Shown here: positions 33,063-44,960 of the stretch, piece by piece | How positions within the stretch are numbered: position 1 is the stretch's first letter | Layout of the letters: each line of letters begins with the position of its first letter | NCBI GenBank assembly: GCA_023052935.1 | Contig: CM041294.1 | Coordinates: 100,447,616-100,511,615 of the forward strand | Direction: 5' to 3' | Length of the DNA stretch: 64,000 bases | Source of the DNA: Piezodorus guildinii | Lineage: Eukaryota > Arthropoda > Insecta > Hemiptera > Pentatomidae | Translations under genes and position numbers: made by a program | The notes under the pieces: generated by a model | Databases searched by the model: none | What the model was told of the DNA's origin: nothing | Seen by the model: the letters and a program-made list of their open reading frames with translations, nothing else

Positions 33063-33122
<60 letters not shown>
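33047..33122. repeat. (TA)n followed by (GA)n microsatellite
   Basis: TA repeats to 33098, then pure GA repeats from 33099 to about 33122, abutting the 3' tail of LINE H. Confidence 0.95.
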
Positions 33123-33123
<1 letters not shown>

Positions 33124-33125
33124 AA

Positions 33126-34335
33126 GAAAGATTGATTGATAGGTTTTATTGTCTTAGGGCCTGAGGCCCTTTCTTATAGACATAATAATGAATTTTTCAC
33201 ATATAGATAGTGCCTATTACTATGGATATACGAAGCTTATATCTTAGCATTTAAATAATATTTATAAGAATAGTTTTTCCCCCTTGTGGCGGAAAGTGAA
33301 ATGGAAAGGCATAATTAAAAAAAAAAAAAGAATAGTTTTTTTATACAGAAGCAATTGATTTATTTTTTTAAGTAATATGAAGGGAAACTCTGAAGGGAAA
33401 GATAGGGAGGGGAATAATGATAATACTGAAGTAAAAGGGATCTTAGGAAATGGAAAATCCTCGGTTCTGAGCGCAGGCAATTGGAATACGCCTAGCACCC
33501 TCTCGCTCCCTACCTCGATGAATTCGCTTCTTAGTGCCTTAGGGACCCCCTGAATCAAGTACTTATGTGCTAGGAACATTAGAGTGATACGGCGATATTC
33601 TTTGACACGAAGCCAGCCTAATTCTTTCATAAATGGAGTTTTATGATCGTCCCTATTAGCATCGAAGATGAATCGTATAGCGGTCTTGAGACTTCTCTGG
33701 ATTCTAACGTCCTCGGAGTCAGAAATGTCTATGTATACAGAATCACAATACCACACAAGAGGGCATAAAAGAGGTGAAGGAATGCATGACGCTATAGACT
33801 CTGCTTATTAAACTAGCATATTTTCTCCTATGACAAGGTGTTGCTGATTATTACACCAAGGACCTTCATCTTGTCACAGCGCGGAATAATCTGATCAAAT
33901 ATCATCAGCGGAGGCAGTAAGACATCCTTTTCAGCCTTCACTATCAGTTTTTTGCTACCGATCAACATCCAGCGTGATTTCATGCTGTTGAGGTAAAGCG
34001 TATTAGTGGATGCCCAGAGCCGAATTTCTTCCAAGTGATTGTTCACCCGCCGCAAAGTCGAGACCACGTCCTCGGGTAACGCAGAAGCCCAAATGAACAA
34101 GTCATCGGCAAATAGATGAATTCTGCAGTGTCTAAGTGTGTTAGCTACGTCGTTAATGCAACCTAGGAACAATAGTGGTCCTAGAACTGAACCCTGAGGT
34201 ACAACTGTACTGGACTCCAACCATCCGGAGACATCTCTTAGAGTCTTGTTGAAGCCACTTTCTAAGATACGACTTGGGCCATTGCAAGATCGGTCCCCAA
34301 CACCGAAGCTTCCAAAGATCTCTTCAAGCCCAAGA
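33126..34335 (-). mobile_element. CR1/L2-like LINE copy H, 5' truncated
   Basis: On the minus strand: the RT C-terminal half (34335-about 33400), a 3' UTR with the near-terminal hairpin AGGGCCTCAGGCCCT (plus 33156-33170), AGACAATAAAACC, and a short (CAAT)n tail at 33131-33140. The 5' break is upstream of GFNKTLRDVSGWLESS. Confidence 0.8.
33262..34220 (-). pseudogene. Reverse transcriptase fragment of LINE H
   Basis: Frame 34220-33828 has VPQGSVLGPLLFL (RT motif B), HLFADDLFIWA (catalytic FADD), SRWMLIGSKK and MKVLGVIISNTLS. The frame 33756-33262 continues with MWYCDSVYIDISDSEDVRIQRSLKTAIR, FIFDANRDDHKTPFMKELGWL and RRITLMFLAHKYL, a typical post-RT C-terminal tail. A frameshift or small deletion lies between (33757-33827). 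The fragment lacks the RT palm N-terminal part and the endonuclease, so it is dead. The FADD plus tail pattern fits CR1/L2-type LINEs; the exact clade is uncertain. Confidence 0.82.
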
Positions 34336-35190
34336 TCTTGTCACCTAAATTGAATTTTACACTTTTTAGCTATATTTTCAGGTTGCATTTTATGATGATA
34401 TAATTAGTTTAAAAGGTCCCATTTAAAGGAATCAAACAATTCAAATCGCGGTATTCAGGAATATTCAATCAAATTAAACCATTATTCTTACATTTGAAAC
34501 GATACGATTTTAAAATTATAGGCTAGATTTAGTAATCTACGGAATCGCTCTTTCTAAGTAATTCCTCCTTAGCTGAGTTATCGTTCAATTTTCCCGAATC
34601 CCAGATCCCTAGCTTAGATAAATGAGTTTAATAACTTTTTTAATGATTTCACGAGATCGCCCATCTCAAATCAGCACCAAAATATAGAAAGATAAATAGT
34701 TTAATCCATTAGTAATTGCTTGCCAAAACTGAAGAAAGACCCATCCATAGTCATTTAGGTTTCTAAAAATTATGAAATATGACCTTAACAGTTTCAGTTT
34801 AACTCGTGCAATAAGCTTTTCACGCACAAATAATGCCAAACCCTGAAGAAAGCCTGTGCTGGGTATAAGCCCTATTGATTCAGGTATTCCAAGTAATTCA
34901 AACAACTGGAGACCTGCCACGTGCTTTTGGGAAGCGATTTGGTACAGGAAGGTAAACAATAGGAGATAACGGACAAAATCGAAACGTTGTAGAATCTTTA
35001 ATCCTCTTACTGATTCCTGGTCGGCGGAAATCGTGGGGAAGGTAAGGTCAGCGCAGATATCTGGGGCCTGACAGGCGTGAAGGCTCTAAAGGTCACTGCT
35101 ACTTATATAAAAACAGATTTCCTCATTTACCCTCATTAATTATATTACTAATAGAACTATCGCATTATTATTATTATTATTATAACAATT
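34336..35190. other. No gene recognised
   Basis: AT-rich. A 97-codon minus frame at 34666-34959 has no recognised similarity. At 34975-34993 the phrase AAATCGAAACGTTGTAG resembles GAAACG-bearing repeat ends elsewhere in the window. Confidence 0.4.
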
Positions 35191-35194
35191 ACTA

Positions 35195-35440
35195 ATATAG
35201 AATATGATGAAATAGATCCCTTAAGAATAACATATATTTACAATCAAAGTATACATTTTGTCAAACAGTAGCCGAAAAGACTAAAGAAATATAATTAATT
35301 CTTATTTACAATGGTAAGAAAGAGGAAAAAAAGGTGTACACCAAAAAAAAAAAAAAAAAAAAAATGTGATGACTTCATCAAACCCATAAATAAATAACTT
35401 CAGGTAGATAAATCTGTTGAACATAAATAAAAATAAACTT
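35195..35440 (-). mobile_element. J3 LINE 3' UTR fragment
   Basis: Noncoding match, in the same orientation, to the 3' UTR of copy F at 25600-25800: AGATCCCTTAAGAATAA, TGTCAAACAGTAGCC-like text, GAAATATAATTAATTCTTATTTACAATG and AAATAACTTCAGGT. The hairpin arm is partly lost. It includes an A run at 35343-35365. Confidence 0.65.
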
Positions 35441-35496
35441 TATCCGCTTATTATCTCGAGATGAACGACAGGTGTGGATAAAAAAAAAAATCTGGT

Positions 35497-36260
35497 GCGT
35501 GCAACACACGACGTTCACTTACCACAATTTAGATAGTTTTTAAAAAGTTTTAAATACACTCAGAGATATAAATAAATTGTGAAAGAATTACGTACACTGA
35601 ATTTCAATAGAAACGTATGTTTCATTAAATAATCTATTATATTATTATCTATGACAATCAGTTAGTTTTATAGGCTTTTTATCACTCTCCGTTTACTTTT
35701 ACAATTTAGTGTATAAGATAATATTTTCCAAACTCTTTAGCTTTCCAACATTATATTATATATACGTCCATATTACAGTTTTTATGTTAAAAAATACCAA
35801 CATTACAGAAAAAAAATATGCTTGCACTTTTCATCTTTAGTTGGATACCGTAATCGTTCAAATTATATATTTATCCGTATTTTATTAGGGCTAAATAGAT
35901 GATATAGTTATTTTTATGGTTTCTACTAAATTATAGGTACTTTAGAGGAAGACAATTTAAAATATCAACATTTAAGCCCTGTCAGACTATTTCAATCAGG
36001 ATGAAACCTACATGATAATAAAGCCAATTAAATTTTACATCAATATGGGGAGTTTAATCAAAATCGTTTCAGCTGTTTTTGATAAAATCGTAAACGAACC
36101 ACACACCTACAATCGGACAAACCTTTTTGCAGGACTTGGTCATTTAGACTGAGGGAGCCCTAAAACGTGTATTTTCATCGAAAACTGGAATTCGGAAATG
36201 TTTCGAATTCAAGATCGCAATACATTCCCTTACTATATAACATATTTCATATATAGGTAA
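35497..36260 (+). repeat. Family P copy, full length, forward
   Basis: The best full-length reference. The left end is CTGGTGCGTGCAACACACG then GTTCACTTACC (35513-35523). The right end is CATTCCCTTACTATATAACA then TTTCATATATAGGTAAGAGC (about 36255). About 760 bp, no ORF. The GTTCACTTACC and GGTAAG ends are inverted copies of each other. Confidence 0.85.
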
Positions 36261-37680
36261 GAGCAATTAAAAAATAAATAAATTTAGTTGATTAACTAAG
36301 TAAATTTGAACAAAAAATAATTATTTCCTTTTAAAAATGACAGATACTTGAATTGATATGTCAAAATTTTTGACCGTTTGTTTGGGAAGACACATATAAT
36401 TATGTAGTCAATTTTCATCTTCTCGAAACTCATCAAAATGCACTTTTTTTAGATTTTTTTTTTTTTTTTTTTCCATATCCCCGATTAACAATATGAAATT
36501 TAATACTTATAATTTTTTGTAGTTATACATCTTGTACTGTAACTATGTTACATTTTAAGATTGTGTAAGGGTGTTATGTCACTGTGTTGTTTACAAAATA
36601 TTTGTTCAACGAGTTAAACAATTGAGCTGATGGGGCTCACCCATTTTTTGTGTTCATGAAAGACTTATGACTAACTTATTTCTAACTAAAGTCCTAATTA
36701 AAATTAACATTTATTTATGTGGTGTTTTGCCATCGTACTGAAGCCGGTACTGCAGTCATCGTCAAATTAACATTTAGACAAATATGACAAGGTTCTTTTA
36801 AAAGGAATATTAAGTTCTCTTAGTTTTCACGAGGGAAGTTTCATTTTTTTTTTGTTTTTTATATTCTCTTTGTAAAAAAATAAAAACTGAAATTAGACGT
36901 TAAATTGAAGCTGAAATAAATAAGATCGTTTGACGTGAATTATATCGAAATATATTTCAAGTTTCTTAGAAAAAACGTATTTAACTTTGTCGTATAGTCC
37001 TTCCCCCTCTTAATAATATCGTAATTTGAACCCGTAAGATATTGTGTTTTTATTTGTATACATTTATGTATGTAAAATACATTTATTTACCATGTACTAA
37101 AACTGTATACATAATTATTAAGCGAAGCATCATGAATAAATGCTACAGAATACAAAGTTTTTTATCACTCTCGTAAATATCAGGATTAATTTTTATTTAT
37201 AGAGAAACTACATAATTATATATGATCCATTTCGTATATAAAAGCAGTACATTTAAGTGAAGTGAATATTACCTATATATTTATTTTTTTTTTAAATAGA
37301 AAGTGAATCTAAAAAATCTAATTTCGAATCCGATCCAGTCAAAGTTGGATTGTCAAATCATCTTATATTATGATTATGATGACTTCAATAAAATGAATAC
37401 TAGATATTGGAGTAAATTATGATCTGCAACCTAAAAAAAGGAATAATCAAAACCGTTAATCGATATAAATTGATAGATTGGTAATTGTGTCACCTTCATT
37501 AAAACCACCAACGTTAAAGGATTTAACATAGAAAAAAAAAATATATATCATAATAAGAAATTATATCATTCTTGCCAACACTTTTTTTTACTACGAAAAA
37601 TCCTTTGAAGTTTTACGAATGCAAAACAATATAAAATTAACATCTAGATTTTAGGCTTTTTCAGTAGTACTTATATCAGC

Positions 37681-37733
<53 letters not shown>

Positions 37734-38259
37734 TATCATAACGTGCGGAAAACATAAATAGGATATGTTATGTAAACATTAAAAGAAAAAAAAAATCTGA
37801 GATTTAAAGGCTACCCGGGTTTCGGCACTCCCTACTCATCTTTCTTCTTTATTCATAGCTTTTTCCCTTTATATATTTTTATTTTTCTCCAAAGTTCGTA
37901 CATAATAAACATTAAAAGAAAATAACAAAAATGATTATATTTTATTTAAAGATGATCTAGTAAAAGCAATTTTTGAAGTGAAAACTTCATTAGGTGCGTT
38001 ATGCGATTTTTGGCAGGGGTAACATTTGATTCCAGGTGACGTTCCCGTTACCAACATGCTCTTGAGTGGCGCATTCGCAGTGGTGTTTACCTGTCTACTA
38101 GAGATAGGATATCCATTTCAGTAAACGCTATCGTTACCGTTGTAATATCGCACAAAAATATCGATATTATAATATCGTCATTTCATTATTTAATTGAATT
38201 AAAATCATTTGCAAATTAAATGGTTGATAAACTATGTCTCAGAACTTACCCCCTCACTA
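36261..38259. other. No gene; AT-rich with a tiny J1 fragment and (TA)n
   Basis: At about 36738-36768 a short stretch (GAAGCCGGTACTGCAGTCAT) reads EAGTAVIV, matching the endonuclease of LINE B (AGTAVIV), so a sliver of a J1 element is present. (TA)n lies at 37687-37728. Nothing else was recognised. Confidence 0.5.
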
Positions 38260-38270
38260 AATTAAAAGTT

Positions 38271-39377
38271 GTTTTGTATTTTTTTTTATTCAAAAATATT
38301 TATTGATATTTACAACTGTATAATTATATACAACAAGTAAATTTGATAGATACAGTAATCTGACATGAAATACATGAAGAGATGCCACCCATCGGCAGCA
38401 CTCTAAAAAAAATTTAAACTAGAAGGTCTCAGGGCCATCTTCTTTTTAGACGCCTCGGAGGATTATCAGGAATCTAAGAGGATGATAGGATAGAAACTAG
38501 TGGATTAGAGTGGAAATGGAGTTTTTCATGGAACGATTGATATTTGGTTCGGGCTAATTCAGTAACATATGGGATATTAAGGTCTTTATGGATGAGCTTA
38601 TTCGTGACAAAGTAAAGAGCGTTAAGGATTTTACGAAGGATTTTGGATTGTAAGGATTGGATACGAGAAGAATTCGATGGTTTGGTAGAGCCCCATAGCT
38701 CTACTCCTTAAGTCCATATCGGTCTTATTAACGGTCTTATTAACGGTCATATAAATAAGTCTTTTGTAATTAAGTGGAAGATTGGAGCGTTTGTCCAGTA
38801 AGTGTTGGAGTAGTCGAAAACGTCGGGCAGTTTCTTGTCTTTTCAGTCTTGTATGGGGATTCCAAGTCAGACGTTTGTCAAGGTGGAGTCCGAGGTATCG
38901 AATCTGTTCAACAGGGGCTAGTAGTGTGTCATTAAAGGATACTGTGGGGCAGGAAGTCATTGGTTTACGGCGAAGGGTTATTTGGTATAAAGGTTATTTG
39001 GTGGGATTTGTTAGAATTAATTTTAATTCTCCATTTCTGACACCATACTTCAAGGTCTCGGATGTGGGATCGAAGAGTGTGGGAGGCAGTAAATGGATCA
39101 TTATCTACCGATAGCACACACGTGTCATCAGCGTAAGTCGAAAGGAAAGTGTTAGGATGGGTTGGGATATCAGCTGTATAGACTGTATAAAGGACAGGTC
39201 CTATGATACTGCCTTGGGGAACACCAGCAGATTGAGAAAAAAGGGAGGAATAGGAGCTGTGGTGATTTATTTGGAAAGATCTATCAGCAAGGTAGGACTG
39301 TATAATAAGATAATAAGTAGGAGGGAGAAATAGGCGGAGCTTGTAAAGCAATCCCGGGTGCCAGACTCGGTCAAAGG
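38271..39377 (-). mobile_element. J2 jockey-type LINE, 5'-truncated copy with TSD
   Basis: A 1.1-kb insertion between 11-bp duplications AATTAAAAGTT (38260-38270 and 39378-39388). It carries the RT from motif A to the C-terminus, then a 3' UTR and an A-rich tail. Confidence 0.92.
38440..39377 (-). pseudogene. Reverse transcriptase fragment of J2 copy
   Basis: Begins at FDRVWHPGLLYKLRLFLPP (motif A region), continues AGVPQGSIIGPVLYTVYTAD, STYADDTCVLS (catalytic YADD) and DLEVWCQKWRIKIN. After a frame change near 38960-38975 come MTSCPTVSFNDTLLAPVEQI, RYLGLHLDKRLTWNPHTRLK and LPLNYKRLIYM. The C-terminal tail matching HKDLN-PYV and PPRRLKRRW is in further frames to about 38440. A duplicated ACGGTCTTATTA unit at about 38728-38750 (KTVNKTVNKT) is a local tandem repeat. 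Non-functional. Confidence 0.88.
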
Positions 39378-39543
39378 AATTAAAAGTTAAAATAAAGAAT
39401 ATCTGAATTCTCTTGACACTAAAATATTGATATTTATAAATATTATTAAAACAATACTTAGCATAAAAATATTTAAACATACGGATTAAAGTCATACTTA
39501 AATTGTAGCAAAATGTAACTGAAAAGAATATCTTGATCAAATT

Positions 39544-41694
39544 TATTTATTTGTTATTCCGCATCTACCCTTTCGGGTCATTAGCGGGTCTTGATTCTCT
39601 ACGTTTATATTGAGTTTAACAGACCAATGTCTCTAAAAAACTCAAAAAGTCTTAAAATTATGTCCTCATTATTTATTAATGCTTCTTTTATGTTTGAAGC
39701 TATGTTATGTCTTGTTCTGTTGTCAGTGTACAGTGTGCATGATGTTACAATGTGTTTTATGGTCAGTGTTGTGTTACATGTATCACAGAATGGCGGATCC
39801 AGGCCTCTCATTAAATATCCGTGTGTAAATCTCCGATCCTCAGCCTTGCTAGCACTACCTCTTCCTTTCTACTTTTTCTGCATGATGTGGGCCAAGGAGA
39901 TACATCTTGCTTTATCTCTTTCAGTTTAGTACTGAAAGTAGTCCATTCGGTTTTCCACTTGTTAATAATGGCCTTCCTGCAATGCCTCTTCCATTCTTCT
40001 GCTGTGGTTATGTTCACATTTTCAGTCGCAGGTTCATTCAGCCTCGCCCAATTTGCTTCTCTGTCGGCTACATCATTTCCCACAATACCACAATATGACG
40101 GGACCCATGCAAGTACAACTTTTTTGTTAAAATTTTCTTGCAATCGCCAAATACAATTAGTTATTTCCATTACTTGGGAATTGTTTGATTTTGTATCAGC
40201 GATTGCTTTAAGTGAACTTAATGAGTCCGTCACTATGAGCAAGTAGTTGTCATTCATTGTCTTGACTAGCTCCAAGGCTTTATATATTGCAAACAGTTCT
40301 CCAGTAAATATGCTGTTCATTCCGGGTAATATGAACCTGAGATTAATTGTATCACTTACTTCATCACTTGCTTTGATGCATCCGTAAAATAGCTTTTCAT
40401 AAAGACGCGATCTTCAAATGATTTCCCTCTTTTTGTAAGGGTTGTGTCAATTCGGATAAAATTCGTATCCCATAGATCGAATAAAAAGTCGTTCAAACTT
40501 AAAATATTATTTACGTTTAAGTTTAATTCCAGAAAAAAGATCACTTGTTCTTCCTTTGATGCCAATTTTATAATTATTTTCATTTATATCGGATGGGACA
40601 AGAAGTTCGTAGTTGGGATGGTTCTTTTTAGACAAAATGGATGCTGCGTAAGAAAGAGTTAGGTAAGCTCTTCTTAAGGCAAGACTCGGTTATCCACTTT
40701 CTGTATATAAGCTATCAACCGACGAAGATCTGAATGCATCTGTACAGAGCCTTATCGCAGTATTATGAACGGTGTCCAGCAGTTTAAGTGTTGATTCCGA
40801 AGCAGAACAGTAAACTGCGCTCCCGAAATCAATTTTGTTCCTGATTATCGTTTTATAAATGAAGAACAGAGTTTTTCTATCATTTCCCCAATTTAAGCCA
40901 GATATGATTTTTAAGATGTTCATCAGTTTCTAACATTCTGTTCTCAATATTGCTTGGTCCACTTCAATTTTCTATCCATCCATAGTCCTAGAAACTTAAT
41001 ATTCTCTACAAAGGGCAAAAAGCTTCCTTTTAAAACAAGTGTTGGGTTATTGCACCTCCGTTTTTTACAAAAGCGGAGACATTTTTTTTTAGAACTTGAA
41101 AAGCTGAAACCTGTTTGGGCAGACCAAATTTCTAAATCAGCCAAGATTGGTTGCAATTTCCTTTCTATGAATTCGATCGATTTACTTTTAATAATTATAG
41201 TAAAATCATCGGCAAATAGAGTGCAAGTTGCTGGTCCTTCTACATGTCTGACTATATCATTGATTGCTATCAAAAATAATGTTACACTCAATACAGATCC
41301 CTGGGGAATCCCATTTTCCTGTAAGTATGTGCTTGAAAGCTTTTCACAAATTTTGACCCTAAAAGTTCTTCTATCTAAGAAATTATTGATGTACCTGACT
41401 AATCGTCCCCTCATTCCCCACTCTATTAGCTTGTCTATTACGTACCTTCTCCATACCCTATCGTACGCTTTCTCCAGGTCAAAGAATACCGCAACTAAGT
41501 GCTCCCTATCCAAAAATACTTCTTGGATAAGAGTTTCGACTTTAATCAAATGATCAATCGCCGAACGGTATTTAACAAAACCACATTGCTCTTTAGCAAT
41601 GATTTGTTTTTTTGTCAAAACATTTACCAGTCTTTCATTGACCATTTTTTCCATTAATTTGGAGGTACAACAGGTCAGCGAGATGGGTCGAAAT
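39544..41694 (-). mobile_element. I-like LINE copy with RNase H, 5' truncated, TSD
   Basis: A 2.15-kb insertion between perfect 16-bp duplications ATATCTTGATCAAATT (39528-39543 and 41695-41710). It carries RT, an RNase H domain and a C-terminal Cys/His segment, the order found in I-group LINEs. It landed about 150 bp from the J2 copy at 38271-39377, in the same orientation. Confidence 0.93.
39600..41654 (-). pseudogene. RT-RNase H polyprotein fragment of I-like LINE
   Basis: Frame 41654-40944: KMVNERLVNVLTKKQIIAKE, EQCGFVKYRSAIDHLI, VAVFFDLEKAYDRVWRRYV (motif A), ENGIPQGSVLSVTLFLIAIND, CTLFADDFTIII (catalytic FADD) and FLGLWMDRKLKW. Frame 40923-40690: LFFIYKTIIRNKIDFGSAVY and LDTVHNTAIRLCTDAF. 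Frame 40320-39811: RNase H (GELFAIYKALELV with the catalytic Glu, IVTDSLSSLKAI with the catalytic Asp, WVPSYCGIVGNDVADREAN with the closing Asp; the usual SHxGI histidine is Cys here). Frame 39811-39605: PPFCDTCNTTLTIKHIVTSC, a zinc-binding CCHC-like tail. At least three frame breaks. RNase H removes template RNA during second-strand synthesis. This is not a host nuclease. Confidence 0.9.
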
Positions 41695-41710
41695 ATATCT
41701 TGATCAAATT

Positions 41711-43994
41711 AATATAAATAGAAATATAACATTCGAAAATTAAATTCATTGTAGTATGATGTATACTTTATTACTAATTAAAACATATGTTTTTTTGTTT
41801 TTTGTTCGAAGAAAAACTGATGTCATCCCTGTGTTGTACATTTATCAGTGTTACGAACTCTCATACATTCCAAAATATGTCTCAAATAATGATTCTTTTG
41901 AACTAATAGAACTCATTCTAGGAGAATGTGTATTTGAATATTAACCTTTGATAATTGAACGTAAGAAAAATTAAGATGTTTATAATATTAGCGAAGAAAT
42001 AACTATATTTTAAAATATCTTCCTGTTTTTTATTAAATTAAATTTAAGAAATGAAGAGGGAAGATCTCCTGGGTCGAAAATCCTTTTGTATTTGCGAATT
42101 TTTATACAAACGAGAAAAATAAATCAAATAAAATTAGGTGTAAGCGACATGGAAATAAGAAGAAAAAATATGCAATAGCCTAATCAATAAATGTCTACAT
42201 TAACAAACAAATTAATAATACCGGTTGAAGATAAAGAGAAAATCAAGCTTCCTGCAGAAAATAAAAAAAGACATATAAAAACGGCGGTATAGATATAAGA
42301 AAAAAAAAACATCCATTTTTATTTTTTATCGATGGATCAATCTTCTAAAACAGAGAATAATTTGAATTATAGTGCCGAAATTTAAGATAAATATAAAATT
42401 AAGGGTCGTAAATATCACCACAGGCAAAAAAGTCTACGACGAAAACAAAAAAATGAGCGACTAATTCAATTCTTTCACAGATAGTTTAATATTTTGAAAC
42501 TGTTATAAAGCATATTCCTAAATATCCGAATATTCATGATACAAATAGCAGGTTCATTAAATTATATGTGCTGTGTGTACCAGTAACTCATTCTGTCACA
42601 TTCAGACCACGATGACATAATGCAAGATGATATATTTCACAATTAAATGATCTACATGAATCTACGTTTACAAATGTACTCCTCATTCCAACAGAAATCC
42701 AGTGCAAATCAAGAATTCAAAGAATGTTTTTACTTCCAGTGGCAATCCCTATGAATGACAGATTTTTTTTCCAAATGTCTCTCTTATTCTTTAATGAAAT
42801 GTTTAAAAGTTATTTTAATATTTTGAAAATATGCTAGTGGACAAACATTAATATCTAAAAAAATACAGCCAATATTCAATATTGTGTTGTAAATATTCAA
42901 CGTTCTGCAATAAGAATAAGCTTCAAAATTTGTATTTCTTAATCATTTATCGATTATATATAATTTGTGAAATGGTCATTAATTCATGATTTGACTGGTT
43001 GTTCGGAATAAATTATAATAAATATAATTATTTTATTTATATCTATGATTATGTAAACTCTATTCTTTCTATAAAAATACTCCGACCAATCCAGCTTAAC
43101 TATTGAAAACATTTTTTTTTTAATTTGATTTCTTTAAAATATTTCGAGTAGTCGCAAATAAATAGTAGTTTTATGGATATTCGTGCTTTATCATTTACAA
43201 AGGACAGTATTCCTTCAGATTATTTATTACGTATAAACTAAACTAAATAAACAAATGGTCTGATAAGAATAACTTTAGGTGGGATAAAAAATTAATAATT
43301 TTCTTTTTAATTTAATTTCAGTTTCATTCCTCCTTTTTCAACTAAAAGTTAATGACGATTTGACTGGTACAAATTATACACAGCCATGAATATCATACGT
43401 ATTAAACTTACTGATCCATTAAACTTCCATAAATGAAATACATCCCACTGGGACTGAAAGCAATTCGAAAATAGATACTTAGGATGAATTCATCGAGCTA
43501 CAGCTGAAGGGTAACATGCTAAGTCCCCATCCTATTTATCTGAATAAAAGGAGCTCCAAGACTTAAGCTGTCATCAGCCATCATTTAAAGTATTTTATGG
43601 GATCCTTTTTCAGTTAAAAACATGGTTTATGGTATACAGCTCATGTGAAGGATGGATGAAAGTTCAAAGGACCAGTGACATTTCGATCGAAATATGGAAT
43701 GTAAAAAGGGATTTTATACACGGTAAATATCAATCTAGTATTTATAAAATAAATTGCTTTTGATCTTTTTATAATTCGTTTCTCGTCTAAGACAGAAGAT
43801 GCGATGTATTATTTGTATTTTTAAAAACGAGAGGTCATTTTTTGTTTAATTAGTTTTTTTTTAAATTCAGTTCATTGTCAGTTTGGTAACTTATTTCGTT
43901 TTCTTTTACTTAGATTTAGTATTTCAAAGACGATAGTAGAAACTTTTATAGTGTTTAAACGTTTAATGTGCGTAAATACAGGCGGCTTTGGGGT
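41711..43994. other. No gene or repeat recognised
   Basis: Long, very AT-rich stretch with only short unsupported frames. Confidence 0.5.
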
Positions 43995-44960
43995 TTTTAA
44001 ACAAATATATTTATTGAAATTTACAACTGTATTAATAAATATCCCATCCCGCAGAAGTAAAACCTTCAATAGGTCCTTTTCTACTCTTTTCACTCCTTCT
44101 GGATTTCCAGTCCTTCTAGTATACATCATACTTCTTTCTTATCCTGATTCTAGCCCTTTCTTCTTCAATGCCTATCATTCTAAACTGACGAGGGGTTACC
44201 TGTAGCATGGTGGTTAGCATAACAGCTTCCTATGCCCCAGTTCCCGGATTCAAACCCGCAGTTGGCCCTAGGATTTTTAATTGGAGTATAAAATCTTTAG
44301 TTATGCCGTCCTTCTGAAGGGACGTTAAAAGGCGGTCCCGAGCCTGTGCCATGTCAGGTACTAGTTAAAGGTCCCTATCCTAATTAAACCTAATTAGGCA
44401 AAGTTTAGGACTCCCACTGTAGCCACAGCAGCATAAAGGGATTTTAAATCAACAAATAATCTAAACTGACGCTAAAGGTCTTTTACTATAAATTTTTAAC
44501 AATCATTTTAGTTTTGTATGTTAAATTATTTTTCTATTTCTAAATAAATCAAGTGACTTTGAGGAAAATACCAAAAGAATGGCATAATACCACATGAAGA
44601 GAAACCATCCGTTGACAGAGCTCCAAGAAATATTCTACATCTGAAGGTCTCGCCATCTATTTATCTGATGCCTTGGAGAATTATCAGGAATCGAAGTGGA
44701 AAGAAGGATTGAGAATAGTGGATTAGAGTAGGAATGACACCTAGCTCGGGCTAAATTAGCAGCATATGGGACATTAAGGTCATTATGGGTGAGTTTATTC
44801 CTAATAATGTAAGAAGCATCGAGGTTGGATACGAGAAGATATTGATAGTTTTGATGAGCCCCACAGCTTTACTACATGAGTCGAAATTGACGTAATAATA
44901 GTAATTTAAATGAGCGTTTTGTGGTCAAGTGGAAGATTTGTAACTGTAGTAAGTAGCTGA
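43995..44960 (-). mobile_element. J2 LINE remnants, old, with SINE copy 2 inserted nearby
   Basis: At 43995-44050 the J2 3' end is recognisable (ATATTTATTGAAATTTACAA). At 44520-44960 the end of J2 ORF2 is recognisable in diverged form: TGAAGAGAAACC, GAGAATTATCAGGAATCGAA, GGATTAGAGTAGGAATG, GGACATTAAGGTCATTATGG and GAGCCCCACAGCTTTACT. No frame survives. The order suggests one old copy with intervening changes, but two copies are possible. Confidence 0.6.
44191..44460 (+). mobile_element. tRNA-derived SINE, copy 2
   Basis: A 270-bp element between perfect 12-bp duplications TCTAAACTGACG (44179-44190 and 44461-44472). The head GGGGTTACCTGTAGCATGG, TGGTTAGCATAACAG (A box) and GGATTCAAACCCGCAG (B box) are followed by the shared body (TTAGTTATGCCGTCC, GGTCCCGAGCCTGTGCC, GGTACTAGTTAAAGGTCCC, GGACTCCCACTGTAGC) and an A-rich tail (TAAATCAACAAATAA). 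Confidence 0.92.

Noticed and set aside
33099..33122. Regular GA/TA repeats considered as a CRISPR-like or regulatory array
   Set aside because: Simple microsatellites without spacers, in eukaryotic DNA.
39811..40320. An RNase H ORF as a host RNase H gene
   Set aside because: It is flanked by RT and a zinc-finger tail in the same element and enclosed by a 16-bp target duplication.
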